Source: Cladopsammia gracilis
Taxonomy: Eukaryota; Cnidaria; Anthozoa; Scleractinia; Dendrophylliidae
Length of the DNA: 64,000 nt
Direction: 5' to 3'
NCBI GenBank assembly: GCA_022457155.1
Contig: JAJGOT010000170.1
Coordinates: 290,001 to 354,000 of the forward strand
The first letter of the stretch is position 1; every line of letters begins with the position of its first letter. Under the pieces are notes generated by a model. The model was not told where the DNA came from, ran no database searches, and saw only the letters and a list, made by a program, of their open reading frames with translations. The position numbers and the translations under genes are program-made. Positions 22,325-33,499 of this stretch are shown here, in pieces.

Positions 22325-22920
22325 CTTAAACGAATCAATCGTTGTATCACCCTTGCTTCTGTTTGATTTTATCTCCATTTTTGGCTGACTAGATCTCTCC
22401 AGATCCTTCGTACACCAGTAGCATTTTCGTTCGCAGTCCTTTGCTTCTTATTTAAACGAATCTGTATGGACAGAATGATTAAATAAAAGAAAAAATATGT
22501 TATTCACTTATGCGGCAGTATTCAAATTCGCGTATCCACCGCTTGAGAATCCACATTAACGTTAACATCCTTCAAAGGCACCGAAGGCAGCGACTAGTCG
22601 GCAGCGAGTCAGTTCTCTTAATTATTTTCTTTTTAATTTCGGGATATTTTGATTGCAAACGAAATGACACAAAGGTTGCCAAATAGATATGTTGAGGACA
22701 ACCGACCGTTTTGATTTTTGTCTTCCAAAACTACGCTTGAAAAGGTTCTTGTTTTCCTGACCCTCAGTCAATGCTAATGACTGAGAGACAAAATCCTACC
22801 TGTGGGAGGGTCATTTGGGCCAAAACCTGAATTGTGTATTTACGCCAGGGGCCATTTGGACTCCTGTTTACACTCGTTCATGTTCAGAAGACAAAACCTG
22901 CCCGACATGCAACGGCGGTC

Positions 22921-23988
22921 TAGTTACAATGAAAGACACTTTAATACTCGGTCACTCAGTTTTTGGCAACAAGTCATGGCATTACTCAATGTGGTGAAAC
23001 ATAACCCATCACAGGCCCTTACACATGACATTCAAGCAACCCTTCCCAGACCCAAACTTTGCACTCGCCCGGGGAAGGAAGAGAGCGGTCTAGGGTCTAG
23101 GCTGTGAAAGATAGATTCGACGACCGAACAACTAGCGTGACAAGCGTGACCAATTTGAACCCTAGAAATGTTTGTAATTTAATTTCTGATGCTCTTGAAA
23201 GTTGTCCAAAATTAGTAGAGAGTAAATAAAACAAAAGTGAATGACAGTACCTCAGTAGCAATCCGATTCAAATGCTGACGGATCAATTTTAGTTTTTAAT
23301 TATTAGAGCTATTAAAATGTACTTTGTTACTATTGAATAATATTGAATAATACTTTTCACGCCAGCCACTATGGTCTCTCATTATGCTTGCGACAAACTA
23401 GTGATCAAAGAGAACCAAGCGTCGTCAAGGCAATAAGATTTTAATGTACACGAGTTAACCTCGACAAAAATTAATCACAAAGAATGTTCACTTGACTTTG
23501 CTCCTTTATAATCAATACCATCGCAATCACAAACAAAACTGAAATATTCTAAGAGATGAGCAGTAAGGTAAAGCTTAGAAAAGGTGAGAATCTACTCCTG
23601 TACTCCACCTCCGTCTCCATTTCAGCACATTGAAACAACAAGGATTTTATCCGCGCACATCTTAGCTATTTCCATTTACCCATTAATTAACAAAGCAGAT
23701 CAAAATGTCACCAGAATCAAGCAAAGGTAAACGCAAAATGACCAAAAGTACTTTTAAGAACTGTCGGTCATTAAAATGACTGGCCCCACAAGAAGCAGTG
23801 ACACCCGTTTTCCCTCTACCATCAATGTTCCTCTCCAAATTGCCTGGGGAACATTAGAATCTAGGGAAAACAAAACGCACTGTTCTCTTGGAGCTGATCT
23901 AAGACCACATTGAAGTAAGTGGTCAATTCTTCGTTTTTTAGCCTTTTAAGAACATATACCTCTGTGCGATAGTGAGAACGTTGGGCAG
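22921..23988. other. Intergenic, nothing recognised
   Basis: Past the end of duplicon A; no coding frame or repeat family could be supported. The frames at 22802-23107 overlap the duplicon edge and are not retained in copy B. Confidence 0.4.
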
Positions 23989-24392
23989 GGCTAATTCGCG
24001 GGCGCGTATGACGTCGCAAAACATGCGCGAATGACGCCACACAACATCCGGGATCTTAGCAATTTTAAAACGAAAGTGAGGCTTTGTTTTTCGCGCGGCT
24101 ACACAGCCGAATGTCACGTCAGCTTACGCTCAACACTCTTGTTGAGTTTGGTTAACCGTTGAGTTTAGCCGAGAAAACCATTTGGAAAGTTTTTGGCTTT
24201 TATTCGCGGTTTGCTACTCAAGACAGGTTTCACATTTTCTCAAACAGTACTAACAGTGGTCAAGACCGCATTTGAGGCTGCGTAACTTTGCAAGTCAAGC
24301 TAGTAGATTGTCCAAGCATTTGTTTACAGCTAAACTCTTTTGAATTTAATTCTTGTGCTTCCGACCCTTTCACCTTAGTTAAGCTTAATATC
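23988..24392 (-). mobile_element. Helitron-like element, internally deleted fragment
   Basis: Recognisable blocks of the family: GCGGGCGCGTATGACGTCGC near 23999, AGGCTTTGTTTTTCGCGCGG near 24080, and the left-end block CACCTTAGTTAAGCTTAA near 24371. Most of the interior is missing. Confidence 0.6.
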
Positions 24393-24395
24393 ATT

Positions 24396-24422
24396 ACTAA
24401 CCCTAACCCCTAACCCTAACCT
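24396..24422 (+). repeat. Short interstitial telomere-like repeat
   Basis: About four units of CCCTAA with one extra C (AACCCTAACCCCTAACCCTAA). This is the metazoan telomere motif in an internal position. Confidence 0.7.
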
Positions 24423-24559
24423 TTTTTACATACCTCCCTGTAGAACTAATATTCGAAACTTCTCAATTCGGTTTCAAGGACCTAAGTTTTTCAACTCGTT
24501 AAGTCATGAAATTCAAAACAGTGAAAGCATCCGTTTGTTTGGCAAAAGATATAAAAAAT

Positions 24560-24690
24560 TCCTTTTTTAGTAGTAGTAACCTTTATTTATGCAGGGTAAC
24601 CCATTCAGCTCTAGACTGATATCCATTGGGGCCCTGCATTAGGGCATTGGGGCCCTTTCTTAGTTCTTAGTCAAAAATACTCTTTGTTGA
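24560..24690 (-). mobile_element. Possible LINE 3' end, minus orientation
   Basis: On the minus strand the sequence ends in ...TGCATAAATAAAGGTTACTACTACT followed by an A-run, resembling the 3' terminus of CR1/L2-type LINEs with a short microsatellite tail. No coding part is visible. Confidence 0.3.
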
Positions 24691-24905
24691 GCTACATACT
24701 TCTTCTTTGCTTTTCTTTTATTTTTTTTTTTAAATAATACATTTTATATTTCATGCTGTCCTCATAATTCGTATGATGTATTCTATATTGTCAGGAAGCC
24801 TATAGTTCATAAGCCCCCGGCTTCTGTATAGGCTTCCTTGTCACTACCACATTAAACATTTTGTAGTCTATCGTCTTTTAAGTTATTATAAATTTCTAGT
24901 GTATT

Positions 24906-25063
24906 GTATTATTATTATTATTATTATTATTATTGCAGTAAAACTATCTGTATGCACAGTGTTATAAAAGCAACACAGGGCGCAAAGCGTAACCTGTGCG
25001 CAAGAGCGAAACTTAAAAAAATAAATAAATAAATAAGTTACTAAAACCTTATATCTACAAATC

Positions 25064-25094
<31 letters not shown>
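24906..25094 (+). repeat. Two (ATT)n microsatellites
   Basis: (ATT)n at about 24906-24935 and about 25063-25093, with a short AAAT run near 25015-25035. Confidence 0.85.
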
Positions 25095-25099
<5 letters not shown>

Positions 25100-25256
25100 C
25101 ATATATATATTTTTTAATGTGGTTAATGGCAAAATAAATAAAATGAAAAAATGAAAAAATGAAAAATGAAATGAAAAAACTTTACTGTTCTATATTGTGC
25201 AATTTTGGCTTGCATTTAAAAAGGTTTCAATTTTGAATAATTAGGTTATATAAAAC

Positions 25257-26214
25257 GTGCTTAAAGTCAGTCGTTTCATGATTTCTTTCATCGAAGACAA
25301 TCAGCTTGGCCTTGATGCGCTATTCTTGGTTTGCAACCACGTGATAAGGTGGCCATGTTGGTGGTCAATACAATGCAATTTTTTTTTTCGCAGAATTTGC
25401 ATGAAAATAGAATCGAAGATAACACTAAAACCAGCGAAGAACGAATTCTTAATCTGGAAGCTAGATGGGACGAACCTCAAGTCGAAATACAAGCCTTCAA
25501 AAAAGAACCGTGTGAAGTAAGTCAGTGAACAACGCCAACGATTCCCTTGAAGTCACCCAAGGTGAACATGATGACCTCGTAGAACGCGTCGCGTGCTGCG
25601 AAAACGAGCAGTCCACTTGTTGGAATGAACTGACTGATTTAAACATCTATAGTCGTCGATGGAATCTAATTTTCTACAGAGTCAACGAGTCCATCCAAAA
25701 ACGAAGATTGTTTCAAGTTCAAGTTGGCACGCGACATCTTAACCCGAAATTTAAACCTGTCCGAGGAAGAAGTCTCCAATATGAAGCTTTGCGGAGCTCA
25801 CCGTCTCGGTAAGCCAAACAGAAGTAGACCCCGACCTCTTATCGCTGGCTTTACATGTCGTGCTGACAGAGATCGCATTTGGAAAGCTCGCTATAACCTG
25901 AAAAGCTCGCATGTTTCAATGGGTGAAGACTTACCGAAGCACATACAAGAAATTAGGAAAAACGTCGTGCGATGAAGAAAATAAAACAAGAAACACCAAG
26001 CTCCAAAGTATCCGTCGCAGGAGATAAATTAGTTGTTAATGGCAAGATTTATTTTCATTATGATGTCCCAAAGAAGTGGCTGCCAGTCAAATCCTCGGAA
26101 AATGTTCAAGTGGATTCCGGCAATGGTACAACCCGCCAACAACCACAGCCAAGTCAAGAAGAATCCTCTGATGTTATGGTCCAATCTCAAGAACTCCTTA
26201 GCCGAAACCAATAA
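25257..26214 (+). pseudogene. L1/Tx1-like LINE ORF1 (broken)
   Basis: Frames in sequence on the plus strand give an L1 ORF1p-like protein: coiled-coil-prone start (about 25400-25600), DLNIYSRRWNLIFYRV (RRM entry) near 25640, KLCGAHRLGKPNRSRPRPLIA near 25785-25850, DRDRIWKARYNLKSS near 25868, and VSMGEDLPKHIQEIRK near 25915, which correspond to the RRM and C-terminal domain of the transposase_22 family. Frameshifts occur between 25700 and 25724 and at 25972-25975. In the family this protein binds LINE RNA. ORF2 remnants follow at 28117. Confidence 0.7.
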
Positions 26215-26477
26215 GTGACGTTTTTTTCTGTAAGTCTAATCCATTCTTGCAACTTTAAAATTAACTCTTAGTTAAAAACAGTTTTATTTTTACTCCAAGC
26301 TCTTTTTTCATGTTTTCATGTTTTTCGGCTTCCGTCCTTAAATATGAAATATGGAAGTTTCTTTTTTCATGCTTCCCTCGGGGGTAATCAAATTTACACC
26401 TTTAATTTCAAATCTAGTTCCCCTTTATTATGAAGTTACATGTATTTAGCATTCTATTTTATTACTTCTTGGTTTAT
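26215..26477 (+). other. LINE ORF1-ORF2 spacer, left part
   Basis: Non-coding sequence after ORF1, cut by the Helitron-like insertion at 26478. The remainder of the spacer is probably 27695-28110. Confidence 0.35.
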
Positions 26478-27694
26478 TAGCGGAGCACTTGCCAGGCCGA
26501 AGGCCTGGCTGCGCAGCTCCATACTCACAGAACCGATGCCCTTCATTTTTTCATGGTCATGGCTAGCGGAATGTTTCGCGGGCGCGCGTGTGCCGTCCGC
26601 CGCCCTCCGCCGTCGCGCAGGACTAGCTTGCCTTCGCGCAGGACTAGCTCGCGGGCGCGTATGACGTCGGAAAACATGCGCGTTCGACGTCATGTTGAAA
26701 CCAAAGCGAGGCTTTGTTTTTCGCGCGGTTACACCGCCGAATGTCACGTCAGCTAGAAAAACACTTTGATGTTTTACTGTGAATTTACTAAGCGGAGAAA
26801 ACCGTTTAAATTAAAGGCGTTATTTCCCTGAATATTTCGCGGTTTGCTACTCAAGACAAGGATACTAATTAAGGGATACTCAGAAGCCGCTTTAGTGTAA
26901 AAAGACGAGCTTTCAGGGATAAAATCTTGTTTTTTATCAATGCGGGAGATGTTTGTTTTCTACGGATTTCAGAACCAGAAGCGGAGATTTGAATTTCCAA
27001 GCAAGCGAGGGACTAAAGGTAAAACAGATTACAGTTTTCGATGAGAATTTATGTTGATATCAATCTGTGAGTGACTTTTTATTGGTGTTATTGTTAGTTT
27101 TGGAGAATTGATTTGTGCTTGAAACGTGCTTGAATTCAGTTGTATCGATCTCTTGAATTTCATCGAAGAAAGCTTGAACTCGATGAGCTATAATTAAATG
27201 GTACGCGTTTTGCTTTTAAACGTAAACTAATGGAGATTTCAATAAATGTTTTCGAAAGAAGATTATGTTGTCCATTTTTATGTGTTTGTTCATTCATTAG
27301 ATAGATTTAAAAGCGATTTTATATAAACAAAACAAGACTGATTTTATAGTACAGTTCCATCTTCACTCGCATCGCCTTATGCAAATATGTTTGTGTATTT
27401 TTGCAATTTCTGATTTTCAAATCAGTTTCTCGAGCAATTTTTGCCAAACAAAAACTGTATTTTATTCGGAAAGTAGTGGTACTAGTTATTCCAGACAGAG
27501 AAAAGTTGTTTTGGTGAACTTTTGTACGGTCTATAAAAATGTACTGTGCAGACGGTCGCGTAATACTGTTTTCGAGAATTGCTAAAATTGAAAATAGCCC
27601 GTTCGTCAATCTTAATTCTTGTGCTTCCAACCTTTCACCTTAGTTAAGCTTGTTCAAAGTGCGACGCTGTTAGGCTTGGGCTATCTATATATAT
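26478..27694 (-). mobile_element. Helitron-like non-autonomous element, copy 3
   Basis: Starts TAGCGGAGCACTTGCCAGGCC (hairpin GCCAGGCCGAAGGCCTGGC at about 26490) and ends GCTTGGGCTATCTATATATA. It carries a better preserved version of the 103-aa minus-strand frame seen in copy 1 (27319-27630), still without recognisable domain. Inserted between the LINE ORF1 and ORF2. Confidence 0.65.
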
Positions 27695-28116
27695 TACACA
27701 TTGTGAATCAAAGTCGAGGTTATAGCGGACACGTTCTACGTCCCATGATGCTACCCACCCGAATACGCCGAGCCACTTCTATGTGGTGCGTTGATAGGCC
27801 TTTTTCAGCGCCTTTTTTATTTTTATTTTTCTGTTTATGTTTCTTTAGTAACATTTGTCTAAGTTTTTTGATAATTTATTTTATTCCTACTTGTAGGTCA
27901 TCATCATATCCTTTTCCCTCTGGGGGAAATAGGGCCTTGTAGGTCGAACACGTTAATTACTAATACAAAAGTCAATGCTTTCACATTCACACTCAACAGC
28001 CAAAAGACAACTGTCAAAACTCATTGCCGATGCAGTTTTTCTGATAATGTCTTTTGGATCTCTTACAATGTTGTTAAAACCTAGTTTTGATGTCAAATTC
28101 CAGTCTTTAAACGTGA
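27695..28116 (+). other. Probable LINE spacer / 5' part of ORF2, decayed
   Basis: No clean frame. It leads into the endonuclease block of ORF2. A short repeat, CCTTGTAGGTC, occurs near 27890 and 27935. Confidence 0.3.
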
Positions 28117-28748
28117 TTGAATAAGTCAATCAAACGTCGACCAATCTTTCCCTGGTTACACAATCAAAAATTCCATTTTACATTCTTACAAGAAATCTAC
28201 AGCTATAAAGAATGTGTTCAAATGGGGTGGGAAAGTTTTTTTTTTATTCACGGCAGCTCATATAGCAAAGGTGTCATGACTCTTGTTAATCCGAATTTAG
28301 ATTTCAAGGTCGAAAAGTGCATCCTCGACACGAACGGCAGATTTCTTATACTTGACCTATTAATTGATGAGTTGCATCTAATTCTAGTGAATATTTATAC
28401 TCCGAATGACGCAAACCAGCAAGTCACATTTTTCAATGAACTCGAAAATGACAAAAAAGGTGGAAAACCAGTTTGGAAAAAATTCATTGTAATCAAAGAA
28501 ATTCAGCAACTTGCAAACCTTTATAATTTAACCGACATTTGGCGCGATCGCAATCCGAACGACATGTTCTTAACTACTGTTTGATTGTCGCCAAATATCA
28601 TGTTTTTGCAACAAGCGTACGTCGCGGCATCCTAGACTTCGACAGTTTTCTTTTGCACCTTAATAACAAAATTGACATTCTACGCCCCATAGCTTTTAAA
28701 TCTAACCGCTTAGAGGAATTCAAAAAAACATGGGCCAAACTTCTTTAA
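28117..28748 (+). pseudogene. L1/Tx1-like LINE ORF2 with reverse transcriptase deleted
   Basis: 28117-28584 encodes an apurinic endonuclease-like segment (FLQEIYS, GSSYSKGVMTLVNP, LILVNIYTPND), corresponding to the LINE EN domain; the catalytic Glu in QE is visible. It then passes, with a frame change near 28580, into the extreme ORF2 C-terminus (LNYCLIVAKYHVFATSVRRG, EEFKKTWAKLL, ending 28748). The whole reverse transcriptase, normally some 2-3 kb, is absent. The 3' UTR ends in AATAATAATAAAAAATAAT near 28938. Confidence 0.65.
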
Positions 28749-28938
28749 CTAAGTGAATGCTAGTGCAACTCCCTTAATATAAAATAATTATATTCTTTTA
28801 ACCTACATTGTACTTTTTTTTCAATTAATTTCTTTTTGACTTTTTTTATATGTATTGTAATTATTATTTCTCTTTTGTTTCCTTTTTCAATATTTTGTAA
28901 AACTTTGTATTTACTATTGGTAATAATAATAAAAAATA

Positions 28939-29045
28939 ATAAATGGTTCGCGTTTTGCGTTTAAACAGAAATTTACGGAGATTTGAATACAATTTTTCGA
29001 AAGAAGATTGTGTTGTCCATGTATGTCTTTGTTCATTCATTACAT
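28939..29045 (-). mobile_element. Helitron-like element, copy 4, left part (outer layer of the nest)
   Basis: Matches 27195-27300 of copy 3 (TTCGAAAGAAGATTGTGTTG). It ends CATTCATTACAT and resumes at 37731 after the nested insertion. Confidence 0.6.
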
Positions 29046-30480
29046 CCAGGCTTAACTAATCAATGATATCAATGACATCAATGTAATCGATGAGTAATCA
29101 ATGGGTAATCAATTGATTACTCATCGAGTATTGCCAATAATGTAATTTGTGATAATCGGTATTAACATAAATTAATATTTTGCCGACACGGAGCAGAGAA
29201 CTGGGTTCTAGTGTAGTGCGCAGGGGCTCACGGTTCATGAGTTTGAAAAGTGTTCGTTGATAGATTTGTGTCATTCTACGGTCAGCCTCGCCGCCTCTAG
29301 TACTGTTCAAACAAGTTAACTTTCGTCTTAGTTGTTTATTGTAATACCTTAAGATTTGTTATCGGCAGTTTTAGCCGCATTTTAGTCGTTTGTTTCTTAG
29401 TTAAAAAACACCTTAAAACCCCAAAGGTAGCACCACTGCATAGGTTGGGGGTACACGGTCCCTATTTTTCCAACAGTTGGTTTTTGGGGTTTACGTGTCC
29501 GGCTCTGGTGCGGTTAGAGTTATCGTTATATTATAGTTCTTCGTCAATGACAAAATGTATCGTGGGCCTGGCCGGCCAACCTAGAGTTATTGTAATATTA
29601 TAGTATAGTATATTATAGTAATATTGTAATACGATAGTCCTTTGTCAATAATAAAATGTATCGTGGGCCTGGCTGACCAACGCGCCCATGCCTCAACGTT
29701 TGAGTGTGTTCGGTTGTGTAGTGAAGGCAAAATCTCAATGAGTACTCAATGACTAATCAATGACCCACAAAATTTTTGGTCATTGATTAGTCATTGATGT
29801 CATTGATTAGTCATTGGTTTTGCATGAAAAGAGGTATTGACAGGCCAGACACGACTCATAAGCTCGTGATAACGTGGAACGTGACCTTTAGAGTTTTGTT
29901 CTAACAAGTATATCTCCAAGGATTTTCCTTTTTTGTATGAGATAGGGGGAGGGGGGGGGGGGGGGGGCCCTCTGGTTCTGAATTAAATGCCATTTGCTCA
30001 TTAAGATGTTTTTAAGACTAGGCAGCTCCGGGTGGTTCGTTGTTACGAAAGGCAGAATTCTTTTTCGCACGTTCTCCTTTTGCTGCAAAGATGACTTCCG
30101 TTCATTTAATTTTACCTCGAAAATTATTTTCTCAATGAGATCGTGAGTGTAGCCTCTAGAACGGAGGCGTGCTTTGAAGTTGTTGATATTCTCACTGAAT
30201 CGGATTTCGATGAGGAACTTGTTCTTAAAAGTCTCAGGGCTTCACCTTTTCTGAGCCCCTTTCTGACCCTTGGTGGGTGGCAGGAAGAGAAATGGGTGTA
30301 CTGGAAGGTCTCTGTTGGTTTAAAATGAGTAATCAATGAATAATCAATAACCTACAAAATTTTTTGGGTTCGATTAATCATTGATTACTCATTGAGTATT
30401 GGCAATACTCAATGAGTAATCAATTGATTAACCATTGATTACCCGTTGATTACTCATTGATGCCATTGATCATTGATTAG
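29046..30480. mobile_element. TIR element with subterminal TAATCAATG arrays (main part)
   Basis: Left end CCAGGCTTAACTAATCAATG. Its right end was split: CATTGATTAG ends at 30480 and TTATGCCTGG is found at 37721-37730, beyond the retrotransposon array. Rejoined, the right end is the complement of the left with one mismatch in 20. Target duplication ATTACAT lies at 29039-29045 and 37731-37737 (7 bp). Many copies of TAATCAATG/CATTGATTA lie near both ends and in the centre (about 29735-29815), forming large palindromes. The interior has a G-run (29944-29967) and no transposase. Confidence 0.75.
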
Positions 30481-31399
30481 TTACGTTCTAATTCGCTGCG
30501 CTCAAACGAACGTAAATCATTTTACCCTTCAATTCCCGTAATATCAATCACCAGACACAAAGTATGGTAGGATACGCAAGCGAATCCAGCACAGTTTTAT
30601 TACATCATATACATGAAGTTACAGAAGGGAATGCATCTAAATAGGCTAATTACTATATCTTACAATTCTTCGTATACCTTAACTAATCCAACGGAAAAAG
30701 TAAATATATGTGTCCCGCAATATTACAATGCCGAATACTTAGTTACTTGTAACCTACTCTTAAGGCTTCCTTCGACATCCATGTCCCCAGCGGAATCGTA
30801 CTTCCATCTCGGCCATGTATTATGAGTAGCCTTTCTGGGATCGAATTGCTACATCTCAACTCCACACATCATACGCTCCAATAGATTGATTTTGCTGCAT
30901 TTCGGCCGGACGCCAACGGCATTTACGAACATATTTACAATAATATGAGTACAACAATACAATTTAACGGTACGTGTAGTCAAAATCCATAAAATGAATA
31001 TAATACAATGCTAATGGCGAACCAGAGCTGAGCAACCACTCACATACAAAGAAACTGCGGTTAAACGGAGGCCAGAAAAAACCTGTCACCCAAAAAACCC
31101 CTTTTTGGGGAAAATATGCGGCAGGAAATCTGGGTAGGATCCATGGCTCAAACTCTGTAGCCCATCCTACGAGGCCCTATATAAGTATTACACAATAAGT
31201 ACAAAATGCGCCTAAGTTCTTACACAGTAAGAAAAATAAATAAATAAATACTGAAGCTGAATGTTGCAGGCCTAGAATGACTAACCACGTACGATACTTC
31301 GCTTATAACGAAGTTATGCTACCCACAATGCACTACAACAATAATGCCCGGCCCCTGCTGTTCCCGTGCCGTAGAAATATCAAATTCTGTCTAACTCGT

Positions 31400-32030
31400 T
31401 GACTACGTTGCTCAAACGCCAGAAATTACATAATACACACCGCGGATGTAACACCACCAGATCCTTGGCTATGAAGGTCATAATCGTTGCGGGTTATAAC
31501 CTAGGTGACTTAAGGCATCTCTGAGAACTTCCCTACATCTAGTGTAACAAAACTTACCACTTCTAGGGTATAACTAGAGTTACTACGGTGAAACACGAGA
31601 GGTCTAAATAACGGGAGAGTACTACTATCGCCAATACCGGCTACATTCAAATACCTTCTTAAACACTCACAGGGCAGCATTTAGAACCAGATGCACTAAC
31701 AAAGACGTAGTTTCCTTCCCCTATATATATCCGTCTTATTTTACACAAGCTCATAAATGTTTTAATAACACGCACATAAGATGTGGCTGTACTATCTGCT
31801 CTGGACTTCAACATCGCTTCCAACACCTGATTAACACTCAGTGAAGCAAAATTGCGAAAACACTTCCATCCTTTGCTTGAAGAAAACATCTGAAAAAGCA
31901 AGAGCACAACATACGAACGAAAACGAACAAACGAACTAGAAGCAACACCCGAACACCCCGACCCGTAATCATGAGCGCACAAAACTGACAACAAGTTAAG
32001 TGCCGCCTCCTCCGAACAAGTCACTGCTAC
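31400..32030 (-). pseudogene. Tyrosine recombinase remnant, inverted copy
   Basis: Counterpart of 7670-8330. The 121-aa open segment (31659-32024) differs from the forward copy by a few residues. The HxxR-box region again reads HSQGSGG, so the missing Arg is shared. Confidence 0.6.
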
Positions 32031-33280
32031 ATAAATCGATAAGGCATTGTTTCAAGCCAGTGCCACATAAAGGAATGAATCCCTATTCGGCCAGTGCCAC
32101 ACTAATCAATGGATCCCCATTCGGCCAGTGCCACACAAATCAATGGATCCCCATTCGGCCAGTGCCACACAAATCAATAGATCGTAGTCTGGGCCCGTGC
32201 CGCATATATTGAGAAATCATTATCTAGGCCCGTGCCCCGTGCCATATATTAATTTCGCTCATAATAAATTACGCGGTAAACTCCAATCCATATTCGGCCA
32301 GTGCCGCACAAATCAATAGATCGTAGTCTGGGCCCCGTGCCGCATGTATTGAGAAATCATTATCTAGGCCCGTGCCCGTACAATATATAAATTCTACTAA
32401 TAAATTGCGCAGTAAATTCCATTCTTAGGGCGACAATATCTCCTGTGAATTGATCTGACCCTAAAAGCGAATGAGAGTTTCTCCCGCGCGTTAAAACCTC
32501 CTTCCCGATATGAATACCGTGGGCCACGAGATAACTATTATATTTATATGCATAATTAATGAGCAGTAATGAGCCGAAGACCAACGAGTACAACAAGTGT
32601 GCCAACAGCATACTGACATTCCATATAATGTAATACCCGCAGAATAATACCAACAGGGGGAAACACCCGACAATTCTCACTGCGGAGATGCTAAACGAAA
32701 AGATCGACATCCGCAGTGTATGGGTTTCATCACCGTGAATAGAACTTAGGGAGTTTGTGATTGTAATAGTTGGTAAGACAATTGACACTATAGGGCCCCC
32801 ACCGATGCTCAAGAGGTAGAAAAAACGCATGTAATTTGCCAATCATCTATATCAATTAGCCGACTAATATAACCCAACTTGCTGATTAACAGTAGGAGGG
32901 AACCATAGGACCTCCAAATAGATATACAATCGAATGCAAATGTTAAAAATACTCCGGTCCATCTTGCGAAACTCCAATTTCGTGCTACCCCCTTCAACGA
33001 TTTTAGCAGCCGCTTGGCTATCAGTAAACCACTAAAATGCGATCCTTGGAGCACTCAAGGCAAAAGATTGCAATGAAAATTCAATAACGGACAACTCCCT
33101 CCACGTGGCACTTGAAAACGCTCGTCCTGAGTCCACGTTTTGTGACACACAAATTCATTGTTTGGGTCAACAAATGCACCACCCTCAGTAGCACTGGCAT
33201 CTGAATATACAAAATAAATATTATCTTTACTTACAAAGCAATATCTGCTATTGATATTAACCAGCTTCTCCTTCAAAAAT
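32030..33280 (-). pseudogene. RNase H / C-terminal pol region, inverted copy
   Basis: Counterpart of 6283-7662: YSDASATEGGAFV block in 33055-33276, connecting region to 32360, then the tandem repeats at about 32030-32400 with fewer units. The same frame changes as the forward copy are present. Confidence 0.6.
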
Positions 33281-33499
33281 ATAATTCCTCTTTGCAGTAA
33301 GCATCAAGGCAGAAATTTGGAATCCCACTTATCTCGACCCAAAATAGACATGATGCAATGACTGGTCATTATCCTACCAAAGTTGCCCACTGCTGATGCA
33401 GTAGAAATAATTTGATCGATGAAGGAAGCTTAGTCTCTAGCGGAAAACTTTAAATCAGTGAGAATTACACGCGTTCTATTATTGAGAATTACTAATTAT

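Larger units (their letters stand above)
13325..22920 (+). repeat. Segmental duplication, copy A (direct repeat of 48525-56840)
   Basis: Long stretches align in the same order and orientation: 13325 with 48528, 14320 with 49325, 16700 with 52830, 17060 with 53360, 18790 with 54030, 20570 with 54515, 21700 with 55380, 22800 with 56755. Sequence differs by substitutions and many indels, so the duplication is not recent. Copy A contains insertions missing from B (15364-16081, 17238-18270, 19411-20566). Short open frames in both copies (for example 14088-14384, 17064-17210, 22802-23107) are not convincingly conserved as proteins. Confidence 0.8.

Noticed and set aside
26553..26756. 67-aa Arg-rich frame
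   Set aside because: GC-rich end of a Helitron-like repeat; the similar frames in other copies (12206-12462, 19408-19596) are not conserved.
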